Counted from the first letter of the stretch, positions 24,773-38,449 are shown. The stretch: 64,000 bases of DNA from Branchiostoma floridae (GCF_000003815.2 NC_049985.1:981151-1045150); one strand, 5' to 3'. Notes: generated by a model from the sequence alone, not told the origin. Program-made: numbers and translations.

Positions 24773-26517
24773 ATGTAATTATGGCTATAATGGGCCAGAT
24801 AAGCACCAAATACAGCTTAATACGAGATGTTAATATAGCAAAGCTGGATGTAAGGTCTTTAGTTAGGCTAGGTTAGGCTAGGTCTTTAGTTTTATATAAG
24901 ATTTCACTCTACAAAATGTACATTGCAGTCTTTTCGTAAAAAAAGAAATAATAAACAAACTTTGAGTGACTGGCCTATATATTAGATAATAGGTCATCTA
25001 AGGGTTACCTAAGGGTCATACGTAAGGATTGTTACGGCCCCGCCTTGGTGAATATTTGTGTCCATCTCATGAAAATAGTAAGTAAAGTTTTGCAATCGCG
25101 AGTTAAGTCAGAGGTATTTTACACAGTCTACCTGGCCTGGCTATCACGTCAGGCTACTCAGATCCCCCCATTCATAGCCCCGCAAAGACAAAATAGCTGA
25201 TTGACAGGCATAGTAATTGCTAATCTCCAAGTATTAGTATATTCATAAGCCTTACTTAGATCCTCCTCTACAACCTAGCACAAACCGAGACAAGATACGA
25301 TACCACCCGCGTTCTATGACCGCACTCGTACAACCCGGAAGTATATGATATTGTCGTAATCGGTTGCACGGAAACCCCCATGCAGTGTGAAATCGAGGCC
25401 AAAATCAGGCAAAAAGAGCCAGTTTGAAGGCCAACTTTGACTCTTCAAATCTCATCCCGAAATAGTATTTGAATCATTAAGCGTACTGTATGCGATCGAA
25501 CAACTCATGAGGATTAGTCCGATTACGTTGGCACCTTTGACAGCCTGATTTGGCCCACCGCGATGTTTTAATCTTTTTTTACGTGACCATGTCTTATGCC
25601 TCAACCGGGCGGGCGTGTAACACCTGCCATGGCATGACGATTAGTTCTGCTCCACCTTTGATTTGTCTGTGCTAAGACCCGGAGACTGAGGGCAGGGGGT
25701 TAATTTGGTGTGACTGGCCCTTGTCAGGGAAAGGAGATCAGGCTTCTGCTTCTGCCTGAAGGGCTTGAATGATAAATGAAGATTAATGGTCCACACATTA
25801 GTGCTGGACTAGGGTGACAATGGTGCCAGTGTCATGTTGCACTGCACACCACTTTTGTAAGGGATGTGGTTCTCTCCATGATAAGAATCCCAAAGTAATT
25901 ATATTAAGTAGATCGCAATTTACATAATTAGCATCTCATCATGTTGATAATCACCCTAAGTACCTACCTACCAAAAGCAAAGAATATCCATCAATCCCCT
26001 CTGCAGTTATCCTTTTTAAAAGTTACAAACTATAAGACCCACTGCAGTTCCAAACAAGCTGCTAGGGGGCCCAAAATTACACCATTCACTCCTAGTCCCA
26101 ACAGCTATCCACCACTTAAAAATCATGAACATGGCACTTCTGGAAAATTTAGGCGCAAGCTTTGACGCTCACTTGCAGTACCAAAACAAGTCGCTAGGAG
26201 GCCCATTATCGAACTTGACCTTCCTTTCTGTGTCCCCTACCTATCAACAAAATATCATTAGCATCCATGTAGAACATCTCGAGTTATCGTGTTAACAGAC
26301 AAACGCAATTACATACAAAGCCAGCTACAGCACCATAGGTAAAAGCTAGCTAAACCATTCTCGCACATGACAATCCTTTACACAACCGCTACACACCTGC
26401 CAAATATCGTAGAAATCGCCCAGCTGCATTTTGAGTTATGCTTCTCGAAACAAACCTCGAAAAAATACAAAGGTCGCTGCTGTACCGTAGGAAAACGCCA
26501 GGTAAACCATTTTCAAA

Positions 26518-26790
26518 CTAGAGTTCCTCGAACACACATCTTCGCCAAATAAACATTCTTTATCGAAGGTCGTTGTTTTTGAATGATTAATGTTGACCTA
26601 CATACAGACCCAAGTAAGCAATCTTATAATCTTCGCTGGCGAAGATAACTAGGCATGCCTTTCGACAACCGCTACACACCTACAAAAAATCAAAAAGTTC
26701 CATCCACAATTTCTCGACTTATATGCTGTTGACCTACATACAGACCCAAGTAAGCAATCTTATAATCTTCGCTGGCGAAGATAATTAGGC
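26518..26790. repeat. Cluster of short duplicated segments
   Basis: 26518-26593 is copy 2 of the 75-base segment. It abuts a 63-base segment at 26592-26654 (gttgacctacatacagaccc ... gaagataactaggc), itself repeated at 26728-26790. Each 63-base copy contains the palindrome atcttcgctggcgaagat. The cluster looks like stacked insertions of one non-autonomous element family. Confidence 0.65.
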
Positions 26791-27499
26791 GTGAACATTT
26801 CCCACCGACGGCCGGCTGTACTCCTTCGGCCAGCTTATGATACTCTCTCATCCCACCGTAGGATCTGCTTTGAGATTACCAGTAATATCCAGTCGTGTTA
26901 TAGCCCCTGAATCTCTTCTCTACTACTCTGTTTATTTATATGAATAGCAACCCTCCATGTTACACATACAGTAACCATGGTGACAGACGCCCGGCCACCT
27001 TATTTGTTTGGAGAAGGTGAAAAAACTGAACAAAAAACTGAACAAAAGCAATGTTTCCCTCCCGTGATGGTAAATATAATCTACGGATGATAACACCACT
27101 GTACGCTGAGCGAGTCATATATAATAGTCTGATTATAAACTTGTTATTATTATAACATCTCCGTACTCGACTCCGCTCTATTCTATACCTGCGGGCGTCG
27201 GAAGTTTGCATTTTTCTGTGTCATGATGTTTGTATTGTATAACCTGTATCAGGTCCCTTTGTACGGTATCGTCCGATTTTCGCGCAATGCGACAGGGGTA
27301 TAACGGTATCCTTCGATTTCAACACAAAAGTGTAACTGAAAAAACAACAGCGCGTAAAAAAAAATCATTATTTTTTTTCTATACACTTCCTTGAACGCTC
27401 TGTCAAATTTTAGATTTAAGTCGCTAAGAGAATGTGGCGAGAACTAGTGGAAAGGGGGTACAAGTTACGTACAACATAACAGCTTCACAGGCACGGGGC

Positions 27500-27898
27500 G
27501 GAGGCTGGTTCATGCATGTATTTACATCGTAGACTCGGCCCGTGACACATCCGTAACCTTTGCACAAACAACTTAAGCTACCAACTGTACTTGGTGAATT
27601 CTACTCTAGATAGTTCTCGACAGGAACATTAAATTAGCACCTCAATCCTAAAAACAACTGTAAAGGTCCGGGACCGTCAGGAGAGTCACGTATATCATAG
27701 GCTACGTGTTATATTGCCGAGTATTTGCGAAGCTTTTGTGGGGTCCTAAAACCTTTGAACTTTATAATCGGCTGGCGGATGATGTAATGTTGATGTTTGT
27801 CCAGACCTGTGTTTGTTCAAGTCACGCGCGCATAAAGCTAACACGGAGACCAGTAAAGAGAAGCAGTTTTACAGGTGTTCTTTCAGCAAAAGTCCGCC
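27500..27898 (+). promoter_or_regulatory. 5' flank class II of unit 3
   Basis: Upstream block matching the unit 5 flank (about 49290-49657), for example ctagatagttctcgacagga and aagcttttgtggggtcctaaaa. It differs from the flanks of units 1/2 and of units 4/6. It ends in aaaagtccgccATGttg. No core promoter element can be assigned. Confidence 0.4.
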
Positions 27899-28600
27899 AT
27901 GTTGAGGGTCTGTGAGAAACTCCGTGAGGCGGACGCGAAGGGCAGGAGGTACGGACTAGCCCGTGCGGAGACAGGCTACCTCCGTGCCCTGGTGGACGCC
28001 ATGGCTGACATGGACAGGCTGGCGGAAGTGGAACTGCTCAAAAGTCTGGGCGACGTGAACTTGGAGAAGGGAAGACTCGGGAAGGACGTAGGGAAGTTCA
28101 ACATGTCCTTGGCGCTTTACATAGCTGCTGTAGTTCGGTGTGACCATCGGGATCAGGCAGAAGGTATAGAGCACAGATACGAATACACGGAGAGACTTTT
28201 ACAAGGGATATCGTCAAAGGAATCACAAGGTCGAGAGCAAATAACTGTAAACAAGGAGACGACTACACCTGCAAAGGTGGCAGGAAAGTTCCAAGACCTG
28301 GACAAGAAACGGGCTGCCGGTGGTAACGCAGACTCTGTGCTGGTTGGATACGCACAGTTGATGGAAGAGGGAATAGTAAACGACAACAGTATGTTAGAAA
28401 CAGAAGCCATGAAAAGTCTTGGTGACGTGTACCTGAAAAGAGGAACAGAAACTAGAGACACTAGAAACTTGACCAGAGCTTCTTCTCTGTACAACAAGGC
28501 ACTGGCGCGGTGTCACAACGTACAGGGAACAGTTGCCATTGTCCACCGCTTACTGTATACTGCAAAGATCAGGCAGGATATCGTCACAAGAAACACCAAG
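27899..28600 (+). CDS. Unit 3 exon 1
   Basis: 234 codons from the conserved ATG to aag|gtgagt. The frame is open for 24 bases upstream, but no earlier ATG exists and the start context is shared by all units. It contains [12 protein letters not shown] and [12 protein letters not shown] segments and resembles exon 1 of unit 4 most closely. Confidence 0.9.
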
Positions 28601-31600
28601 GTGAGTAAACTATGCTGAAATTTGACAACAAAAGAGAAAATCGTGAAACTGTTTTTTTCGCTGATAAATGTCGACAATGAAGTTTACCACTAGGACGATA
28701 GCAGCTTTCACATTGACACCATTTATGCACCTTATTTTTTTCTTACTTCTGCCGACATACTGACGATCTGGGTTGCGTGTGTTCTGTATCTTTGAGGGCA
28801 GCGTAGTTTCAAAAGTATTTTCACAATGTTTAGGCTGTGATGAGTAGACGAGAACAATAAATGGGTCCATGGAGTCAATGATGCCCAAATAAAAAATAAA
28901 TGAAAAAAAAGTTAAGTCCAGCGTTGGCACTCTATTAAAGTGTCACATGAGGTCCTTGACCTTTGACCGGTTGTCAACGTTGTGTTAAATATCATGATTG
29001 CCCGCCTGTTAATCATTTGCGGCTTCCTATTGGTTCTCGTGGAAGAACTCATACGCAACATGTTAATCATTTATGGCTCCTGTCTGATTTCATAGAGGTC
29101 AGCTCGTAAACAGCGACAACAAGCCGTGAGGCGACAGAAGGACCACTTCTCTCCTTTCTCAGCTGCCTCTGGTGATGTCATCAATGACGGCATTAGACGT
29201 CTTTACAGGTAGGTTGAGGGGATGCTGGTTCTTGATTTTGACTTTCCTTTTAGGTACATAACATAAAGCTCTGTTTTTTTGTAGAACTCAAATGAATGTT
29301 TCGTAATTCCACTTCAGTGCCCCGGAACTACAGAAATCGGAGGACCCTACACGTGTTGGCGATGACAAGTTAGTGTTGTCCATCTCTTTGCTAAGTGCTT
29401 CGAAAGTGTTTGAAAACTCTTAATGTAAATTTTCTTCCATGTAATTTGTTCATAAACTGTACCAGTTGAACCTGGCCTGGATGCTTTGCACTAATGCTGA
29501 ACTTGATGCAAATATGCTCAGACAACTGGAGAAGCTGTGAATGGATAACTGATTTGATATATGATTTGATATATGATTTGACCTCTGACCTCCACCCCAT
29601 CTCTTGACATATTGATTTTGACCTTGGAACGTTTTCGGCATGAGTATGGACACTGATTATGTTTTGACGCACCGGTTTTATGTTTTCTGTACTGTATGTT
29701 GTCCCTGGGTGTTTGACTGATTGTTACCACGTTTTTGTCCTGTATTTATTATTTACATATATGTTTGATGGGCCCCCTTGGACAACTATGCACTGTTGTA
29801 GGGGCTACCCATCTCTTTCAAGATGAAATAAATAAATAAATAAATAAATGGATACTTAATTAAAAGATATTTGGTATGTGGGTAGGTGTCGGCAAAACGA
29901 AGTACAGTGTTGATTGTGGTCCACCTGGTGACTTCTTGCTGTACTGCAGCAGAACTTCCGGTTCTTATAACTCGTAGCCCCTTAGCAGTTTGTAAGGAAC
30001 CGCATGGTCATTGACAAAGAATGCTCAAGGAGTTGGCGGATCGCCATGTTTTTTTGTTGGTAAAGTTTTTAACTGTCAATCGACACAAAATTTTGCCCAC
30101 CTCAATTTTTCGGTCGCACATCCATCAACCTTCGTCCGGAGTGGTAATTCAATTACTCTGAGCACGTGACCTAGGGATACTTGACTCGAGTGAAGAATCG
30201 TAGATGCCTGGGAAGTGGTGTCGGCCCCGTCTCTGTTAAGTGTCGGCACTCAATTATATGCGAGTGAGTTATAATGATAAGTACATTTTTTTTCTTTACA
30301 GTGAATACGAAGAACATCTCCATGCTGGTTGCAGGGCCCTGCAGACTGGAGACCTGGACACAGCAGAACAAAGCTTTGCAGCTGCGCTCAAGTCTGTTCA
30401 CGTCAAGGGTGAGGCCAAGTATGAACTTAGTTTAGAGAAGCTACTACTTGGTTCTCGTTGACACACAGAGCTATGCTGATTACAAACCTGTGCTGTCTAT
30501 ATGTAATATAGATATTATCATCGTAAAGGCGTTTTGAATACGACAAATGAAAACAATAACACTTAAGACCTTTGCAATGTTTATGACAAACTTAATTCAT
30601 CTTTTTGAGTTTGAGTTTTTAACTTATAAAAGCTGACTAATGGAAATATGAATTTACTATGGCATTTAAAAGGTCTGCTTTCCGAAACGAAGAAGTAAAT
30701 AGAATATTACGATGGATAATTTTCCATTTACAGGTCAACACAAGAAGGAAGCCGAGCCCCTGCACAAGTTGGGCGATGTCTATCTGAAGAGAGGAATCCA
30801 GTCAAAGGACGGGGGCGACTTCACCAAGGCTGCAGCACTCTGTAATGCAGCACTGGTAAGGTCAAGGAGAGAAGATATAGAGGAAAGAATTCAGGAAATA
30901 ACTAATTCATTTGTTAAGGAAGTCCTGAAGATTGACAAGAAGGTGGACATTGACGATACAGATAAACACAAATTGATGCTGAAGGCTGATAGGGACTACG
31001 TAGAAAAGGAGATCAAAAGTATTGAACAAGAGATAGATCCGTATAGCCTTGATGAGAATGACCCAAAGTTAAAAGAAGTGGAGATGAAGAGAGTGGAAGC
31101 AATCAAAGTATTGTTTCAGACACTTGTTGATCAGCGTAAAACGTTCATAGCTGGCCTTGTAGATGAATGCATGGAGGTAATGGGCCCCCCTCCCTGCAAG
31201 TACGCCATGATAGGTTTGGGTTCACAAGCCACAGGTTTGGTAACTCCGTACTCTGATCTGGAATTTGCCATTTTGGTAGAGGAGGAAATCGAGCATAATG
31301 TAAGTTATTTCCGCAACCTTACCCATTATCTGCATCTCAAAGTGATAAATCTGGGAGAGACCATTCTCCCGGCCATGGGGATTAAGTCTCTTAATAATTT
31401 TTACTCAGACGACCCACTGGACAGCTGGTTCTATGACTCAGTGACACCGCGCGGTTTTGCGTTCGATGGAGCCATGCCACATGCATGCAAGACTCCATTG
31501 GGCAGGGGTAGAAACAGCACAGGAACAAACGAACTTATCCACACACCTAGCAATATGACCAACATTCTAAAAGACGACCTTACTTTCCATTTAAAGAAAG

Positions 31601-33768
31601 GCTATCATCTTGCTAGTGTGTTGGGAAACGTTTCTATTATTTCAGGGGATCAGGGATTGGTAAATGAATATATGTCTTTATGGACTCAGCAATGTGAAGA
31701 AAGTAAAGGAGGATTTCCGCTGGATATGGCAGCTACAGTACTTCGTGATAATATGTCGAATTTTATATCCCCAACTCTCACCGCCAGTCTGCTGAATGTT
31801 AAGAAAGAAATTTATCGATTTTCAAGCCTTGCAGTGTCCTTTTGGGCGCTACGTCATAACATTCAGCCGACCACAATCTGGGAGACCATTCAGAAGCTGA
31901 GAAACAGTGGAGTCGTCAGTAGTGAGAACGCACACCACTTGATGGTGCTGGTCAGTATATCAGCAGAACTGAGGCTGCGGACATACATGAACAACCGTGG
32001 TCAGGTGGAAAATATGTCAGCCCTATCGTCAATGTCGACCGATAACGACATATCAGAGAAATTACAGAAAGTGTTTTATATCTCCAATACAAAACAACTC
32101 ATGAGATACTATTACACAGAAAGACCCCTGAGGCACTTTATTTTACATCTGATCGACAATCAGTCGTTGAAAGAACCACCAATTATCTTTAACAATTCTT
32201 CAGAGCTAAAAGCAAAGATTTATCAAAGTCTGTGCGATTTCGAAAATTTCAAGAAATTCTCAGAACAAACGTTACACAACGACTTATCGAAATATGGTAA
32301 AAACACTAGTACTGCACGCAGTGATGTTGCCGTCTCACTAAACAACTTAGGTACCGCCTGGATAGATCTTGGTGATCACAGAAAGGCGGTCAACTATTTC
32401 GAACAGGCACTACAGATGGTGCGGAGTATCCATGGTGAGGACACTGCACATCCTGACATCGCCGGGTCACTTAACAACTTGGGTGCCGCCTGGAGCGACC
32501 TTGGTGATCAAAGAAAGGCGGCTAGCTGTTATGAGCAGTCACTACAGATGAACCGGAGTATCTTTGGTGAGGACACTGCACATCCTGACATCGCCAGCTT
32601 GCTTAATAACTTGGGTGCCGCCTTGGGGAAACTCGGGGATTACAGAAAGGCGGTTAGCTATTATGTACAGTCACTACAGATGATCCTAAGTATCTATGGT
32701 GAAGACACTGCACATCCTGACATCGCCAGCTCGCTTATTAACTTGGGTGCCGCCTTGGGGAAACTCGGGGATTTTAGAAGGGCGGTCAGCTATCATGAAC
32801 TGTCACTACAGATGATGCGGAGTATCTATGGTGAGGACACTGCACGTTCTGACATCGCCGGATCACTTAACAACTTGGGTAACGTCTGGGGTAACCTTGG
32901 TGATTACAGAAAGGCGGTCAGCTATCATGAACAGTCACTACAGATGAAGCGGAGTATCTTTGGTGAGGACACTGCACATCCTGACATCGCAAAATCACTT
33001 TATAACTTGGGTAACGCATTGGACAACCTTGGTGATCACAGAAAGGCGGTCAGCTATTATGAACAGGCACTACAGATGATGTGGAGTATCTATGGTAAGG
33101 ACACTGCACATCCTGACATCGCCAGCTCACTTAACAACTTGGGTAACGCCTGGTGGAAACTCGGGGATTACAGAAAGGCGGTCAGCTATCATGAACAGGC
33201 ACTTCAAATGGAGCGGAGTATTCATGGTAAGTACACTGCACATCCTGACATCGTAACATCACTTAATAACTTGGGTGCCGCCTGTAGCGACCTCGGGGAT
33301 AACAGAAAGGCGGTCAGCTATCATGAACAGGCACTACAGATGGGGCGGAGTGTCTATGGTGAGAACACTGAACATCCTGATATCGCCAGCTCACTTTACA
33401 ACTTGGGTAACGCCTGCGGAAACCTTGGTGATTACAAAAAGGCTGTTAGCTATTATGAGCAGTCACTACAAATGAGGCGGGTAATCTATGGCGAGAACAC
33501 TGCACATCCTGACGTCGCCAGCTCACTTAACAACTTAGGTAACGCCTGCAGAAACCTTGGTGATCACAGAATGTCGGTAAGCTATCATGAACAGGCACTA
33601 CAGATGATGCGGGTAATCTATGGCGAGAACACTGCACATCCTGACATTGCACAGACGCTGGGAAATTTGACTGTTGCATGGAGAGAGCTTGGCGATCACG
33701 TAAAGGGCTTTCACTATTTTCTACTGAGCATACAAATGAAACAGAATATCATAACTTCAGATAAGTAA
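27899..33768 (+). CDS. Unit 3 gene: GlnD-type nucleotidyltransferase-TPR protein, intact, 1335 aa
   Basis: Five exons: 27899-28600, 29096-29208, 29318-29368, 30302-30408, 30734-33768. They sum to 4008 nt, exactly 1336 codons with the stop, which supports every splice choice. The protein has two N-terminal TPR-like segments, a short basic region, a single TPR from exon 4 and a third TPR-like segment (LGDVYLKRG). A nucleotidyltransferase core follows (G-S at 31219-31224, Asp at 31255, Glu at 31261), then a helical domain, ten 44-aa TPRs and a degenerate final TPR with tail QNIITSDK. It has the shortest array in the window. GlnD-type domains transfer nucleotides to proteins or small molecules; whether this one is active is unknown. 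Location is probably cytosolic. Confidence 0.88.
29096..29208 (+). CDS. Unit 3 exon 2 (small)
   Basis: 113 nt after gatttcatag, ending ttacag|gtaggt. It encodes a basic stretch, then [20 protein letters not shown]. It is one codon shorter than in units 2, 4 and 5, with conservative changes (DVINDGIRR against DIINNGMRR) that fix the reading frame. Confidence 0.8.
29318..29368 (+). CDS. Unit 3 exon 3 (small)
   Basis: 51 nt between ccacttcag and gttagt; encodes [16 protein letters not shown] with split codons at both ends. Confidence 0.78.
29548..29854 (+). mobile_element. Truncated LINE 3' end in intron 3 of unit 3
   Basis: About 300 bases ending in an (aaat)n tail preceded by ggggctacccatctctttca, typical of a non-LTR element 3' end. 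It is flanked by the direct repeat aatggata (29540-29547 and 29847-29854). Unit 2 has the unoccupied site gaatggatcttt in the same intron. Confidence 0.72.
30302..30408 (+). CDS. Unit 3 exon 4 (small TPR exon)
   Basis: 107 nt between ttctttacag and caagg|gtgagg; encodes [19 protein letters not shown] and the helix ending SVHVKG. A standalone TPR. Confidence 0.85.
30734..33768 (+). CDS. Unit 3 exon 5: nucleotidyltransferase and ten TPRs
   Basis: Begins after tttacag in phase 1 with [20 protein letters not shown]; the ATG at 30712 is intronic. A charged helical region precedes the core [19 protein letters not shown]. The next segment has [15 protein letters not shown] and the strongly conserved [18 protein letters not shown], a candidate for the rest of the active site. 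A region of mixed helices with [20 protein letters not shown] and [11 protein letters not shown] leads to the array at about 32332-33700. The array has ten full repeats and then [18 protein letters not shown]. Confidence 0.9.
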
Positions 33769-35869
33769 CCAGCAGCAAACCTTCCCTTCCTTAATGCCTC
33801 TAAATGACCCCTCTTATTTTGAAAAGACGTCAGATGACGTAAGACAATTTAGAGACGTCACATAAGTGGGCACCACGATAGATTGTGAAATGAAAATCAC
33901 GAGTTTTATTTTACTGTATTTTGGCTGCTATACGGGATGACATTGTGACTGACATCGTTCTATCCGTACTGCTGTCAGATTTCGCGATAATCAATTTCTT
34001 TTGTGCTTGTTGAATACGTCTGTTATTCTTGACGACGAAAAAATCTACGAGGGGTGATCAATAAGTTTGTGTCCTCATCCAAATAAGGTGCACAGCTCAG
34101 ACTTTGGTGCATATATGTAAAGAATAAAATACTTTTATGAATGTCTACCAAAATTTAAATCATTGTCAAGTGACGTTAAGTGACAGAGAAGAAAAATATG
34201 TGGACAATTGAGCTGCGACCTATGGTTTGCGGGTCAATTCTGCTGAAAGTGAGACATCCACTTCTTTCTATTTGAAATACGAAGTAAATCCTCATCAAAC
34301 TTTTTGACAATGTTTTCTTAGATTTCATTGCATGAGGAACACGGCCCACACAGCTCTGATCATAACTTGAAAGTTCATCTGTGTTGGTACAAGTCATTCT
34401 TGAAATAGTTGAACTGTAATTTCCAACACCAAAATTGGACTCACCCAAATGTTCGACTGCACAGCATCAGTCTTTGTCAAGGAATGAACAATACACTGCT
34501 CTGTTCCCGCCACTTACCTACTGATTTTCACAAGAACGTCGACTGGAAAGTAGCAATGACCACAATGATTTTAGTGGACATTGATAAAAGACTTTATACT
34601 AAGTATTACTAACGATGCCCGGAAATTTGAATTGTACACTTTATATCTTGGTCATGCCGAGAACTTGTCAATCACACCTCAGAGTTAAGATGTCAGAACG
34701 TAAGCCGTAAAGATTCCCATTCTGCTTCCTGTATCAGACTCGTACGTTTAGGAAGGTTAGTCATCCAGGTTAACAATGTTCAGTTAAAGATCCAGTTTTG
34801 GGATTGAATTGTAGTTGAGTATCAGCCCTTGTTAATGCCGTAAAGAAGTGTTATGTTGGTGTATATGTTTTTTTAGTATATAGCGTATTTTTACCCGCTT
34901 TTACATATATCTATGGGTGGAATTTGATAAATTAGGGCTGGTGGGTAAGTCTTGCAAATATCAAGATTAATGATTTAGGTTGGAGCCTAGTCAAGTTTAA
35001 TTAATGTTTTAGGTGCTTTTAGGTGAGGCAACACTCTGTAATAAGGTACGACTTCTGTATATACGGAAACCTCACAAATATAATGTGATTTTTATTCAGA
35101 TGATAGGCAACTGGGTCGATGTCTTGTCTATGAGAATGCAAACATGTTTGAATGCCAGATAGTCCGCTTACACCGTCTGAGGAGTTCGCTAGACTATATA
35201 TGATATACTAGGTGTGTTTCCTACAAGATCCAGTCAATTAGCAATCGTACGGTTTATATATTTCTGTTGTGTGGATCAATTAACTTGGGCTATCTAAACC
35301 ATATAACAGAACATTATTATACATAAAAAGTCGCTAGTATGTCGAGCTTAGTTCAGCGGTAAGTTAAGTTTGATCTTAACTTTGTAATACACATGAAATA
35401 CATTCAAATTACTGTGACAGTTATGTATATGTAGAGATAATCAAGAAGCCATATTGTGTAATATGGTATCATATCTGTAATAATAACCAATGGCTTTTAT
35501 CACCGTGTTGTCAGTGTTCTATATGTGCAGCTACATGTATGTTGCGAAATTCATGTGGAGGAAAGTTTTGTAGTAGCGTGTTGCAATGTGTATATTCTGG
35601 TTTTTGGTCTTCCTATGTGACACCAGTATTATAAGAACATACTGATCTGATCTTATGGATGACATTCTCTGGACACCCCACAACTGATGCGAACGTGCTT
35701 GAAAGCTAACATACCTATCACTTCCAAATTTAAAACACAGTCCTGTACGCATCAACAGCAAAATCAGCGTCTTAATCGAACGACACCAAATGAAAACAAC
35801 CACACAGCTTCATAATGGATACCTGAGACACAAACCATTGTAAAAAGTGGGGCAGCGACAGCTGTGAAC

Positions 35870-36930
35870 AGCTGACAACACGACATGCACATAACCCCAT
35901 ATCTGCTTGCAGATAAGTAATTAACAAACCACATGGCCTATAGGTCAGCTGTTCCACAATACTAGGGAAATAGGGGTGATTTTTCAAATTATTACATCGA
36001 TAATAAAAACGGCTGCCGCGAAAAAAACAACAACGTGCTTCATCGTCCATGTGCAGAGGACATGCCAAACTACATACGAATGCGACAACGGGAACATACT
36101 GATACAGATGCGAACGCGCGTTACATTGACAAAACCAGTCTCTGTGTGTATGGCAAAGGCATAATCCACATTCATGAAAATACCCATTCCGTCTCTGTTA
36201 CCTTCGGTAAGCCAGACGAGTAGTGACCACGAAACCACCAAAACACACTCAACCTATGTCGTATATAACGCACACGCTCCTCCGAGTCCAAAAATATAAA
36301 CAACACCAATTATTTGCTTCAGTTTTTGTTTCACACCGACAATGGCCTATCCCCTTCGATCCCTGGTGCAAAATATAATCCCCGTCCATGAACATACCCT
36401 TTCTGTCCCTGCTAATTCCCCCTTACTTTCGGTGTTGCGGTCGCAAAACACTACAACAGCAGATGTCGAATGAACACACACGTTCCTACCCGTCAGAAAA
36501 AAAAAACGTGGCCACCCCACCCATATAGTAGTGACAAAGCACCATCAATGCACACAGTGCATACATAGATCGCGAAGAGCGCAAATCAACCCAAGTACGA
36601 GATGGCAAAGCTGTCGTCATACGCCGACGAAGACAACATCTGCTTGACGATATCCAATTACCACAAGGCTTAAGGCGCGATCATAACGAAGACCTGAACC
36701 ACTATACCGGACGGCGTAGGGGTGAAAACTGAATTATTACATCCATGATAAAAACACCTACCACGACAAAAAAAGAACGTGCATCATTTCGCAACGGAGT
36801 ACAGACGACATGCCAAACCACATACGATTGCGGCAAACGGAACATAGAGATATAGGTGCGAACACTCAACACATAAACCGTTCACAAGACTCTGTCGCTG
36901 GAGGTTACCCTCCAGTCACAGAGTAACAAT
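35870..36930 (+). repeat. Hairpin-ended repeat element, copy with two related halves
   Basis: Two related stretches (around 36000-36120 and 36740-36870) both read attacat..ataataaaaac then a poly-A-rich run, then gacatgccaaac and cggaacat. The right end is a 36-base hairpin at 36889-36924 with arms around ggaggttaccctcc. The same element, in reverse, sits at the 3' end of unit 1, and a duplicate is at about 60710-61745. Its class is unknown; no transposase frame is seen. Confidence 0.6.
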
Positions 36931-37925
36931 AGATTATAATTTTCATTAGGACGTACATGTAGGTCTTGTTTTAGAAGGCGATGTTGTAACAAAAGTGGGC
37001 CTATCAAATGGCTACTCCCAGTCAAGGTTATATTGGACGTTAAAACATACCCACCCCATAGCATTTGGAAGGGAAATCTACTGTTACACAAACAGGTGAG
37101 ATTCGCTTGCTTTTGTTCAACATTGTCATGCGTCACAAAGTAGGATTGAAATCTGGATGCGATAGCCCTTCAGAATGTGACAGTTTGCAGAAAAGCACAC
37201 TCAACCACTTCTGTTGGTAGAGGGTAAAAGAAATAGGTATATCATTTATGACCTTAGACCCCCTTGTTCTGCTTTTCAAATGTCTTCAATATTGTTTTTC
37301 AACTGTTAAGATGGTTTCATGTTCGAAAACAAACTAGAGTTCGAAGTGAAATGGTTATTGTTTCTTGCATTCCTAGTTCATTAATTATGCAATAAAAGGT
37401 ATTGATTAACGTGACGTCATGTGTCCATTGATCAATTTCCCTCACTCTGCGGTGAGCATAACTAGTATATGGAAAATATATTATTGTCGTGTCAATAAAG
37501 ATTTCCTGGAAAATACATGGTTGTGAAAACACAGAATTCCCCGTATCCATTGACCCCATAATGTGAATGTGACGTCTGAACTCTACACCCTAACCCCCCG
37601 AAGTCTGACCTTAGCCTCAGCGATCTGACGTTACTGGAAATTGGAATGTCGAAATTTCGAATGGGATTTTCTAGATAGGAAAGGTATTCCTCTGCAAGCA
37701 AAAGCAATGATATGGGGTGCAAAGGGCAAAAAGACTAGGTATGTTTGACTGACTGGGCTGCGATATTCTCAGTCTTGAACTGCCACGTCATTTTGGGTAA
37801 TTCCACGGACAGGGGAATCCCTTGGCATTTTTGTAACTCCACCCCAACCCTAGCCTGTGTTTACACAATCTCTCGCTGTATGGGGTTACTGACTTCTGAT
37901 TCAGCTAAGACCTTCTCACGCTGCT

Positions 37926-38144
37926 GTATACATACATACATGCATACATAAATACATACATACATACATACATGCATACATATATACATACATACATACA
38001 TACATACATGCATACATACATGCATACATACATGCATACATACATACATACAAACATACATACATGCATACAAACATGCATACATACATGCATACATAAA
38101 TACATTCATACATACATACATACATACATACATGCATACATAAC
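37926..38144. repeat. (CATA)n/(CATG)n microsatellite
   Basis: About 220 bases of catacata/catgcata units, directly before cataacctttattttgactg, which looks like the minus-strand 3' end of a retroelement. The duplicate locus at 62743-62760 has only about 15 bases of the same tail, so the array expanded (or was lost) after duplication. Long open frames across it are artefacts. Confidence 0.9.
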
Positions 38145-38449
38145 CTTTATTTTGACTGGGTGGCCTCCCAGAGGCTAGGTGGTCACGTGAACATAAATAA
38201 ATCAATACAAATCTAAATGAGATGAAATCAAAACACCTTCACACGTCAAAACACCAGACCCAACACAAACAGGTTTGCAAGACTACGTTACTGCCTTTGA
38301 ATGATAAACTCGGTGCGTGACCAGGAAGCAAACAGTTCTTTTGAGCTCAGACATCGCTTAGACAAAGCAAGGTGGTGTCCATGGCGGTGGTGTTTTGTTA
38401 GGGTACGGACAGTCATTGTTCTGTTCAGTCTTGTGTGGAGGAGCACATA

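Larger units (their letters stand above)
21563..27898. other. Intergenic region between units 2 and 3
   Basis: 6.3 kb with no supported gene. It holds the family 3' flank (also after units 3 and 5), a SINE at 21661-22180, and repeats of a family ending atgttccctt...gaaggtaa (about 23490-23606 and 26970-27072). A 75-base segment is repeated at 24697 and 26518, and a 63-base segment at 26592 and 26728. Copies of the interspersed repeat lie at about 26030-26290, with a short (ggttaggcta)n run near 24864. From about 27500 the class II 5' flank of unit 3 starts. Confidence 0.5.

Noticed and set aside
37861-38205. Minus-strand frame encoding Met-Tyr-Val-Cys repeats
   Set aside because: Translation of the CATA/CATG microsatellite, not a protein gene.
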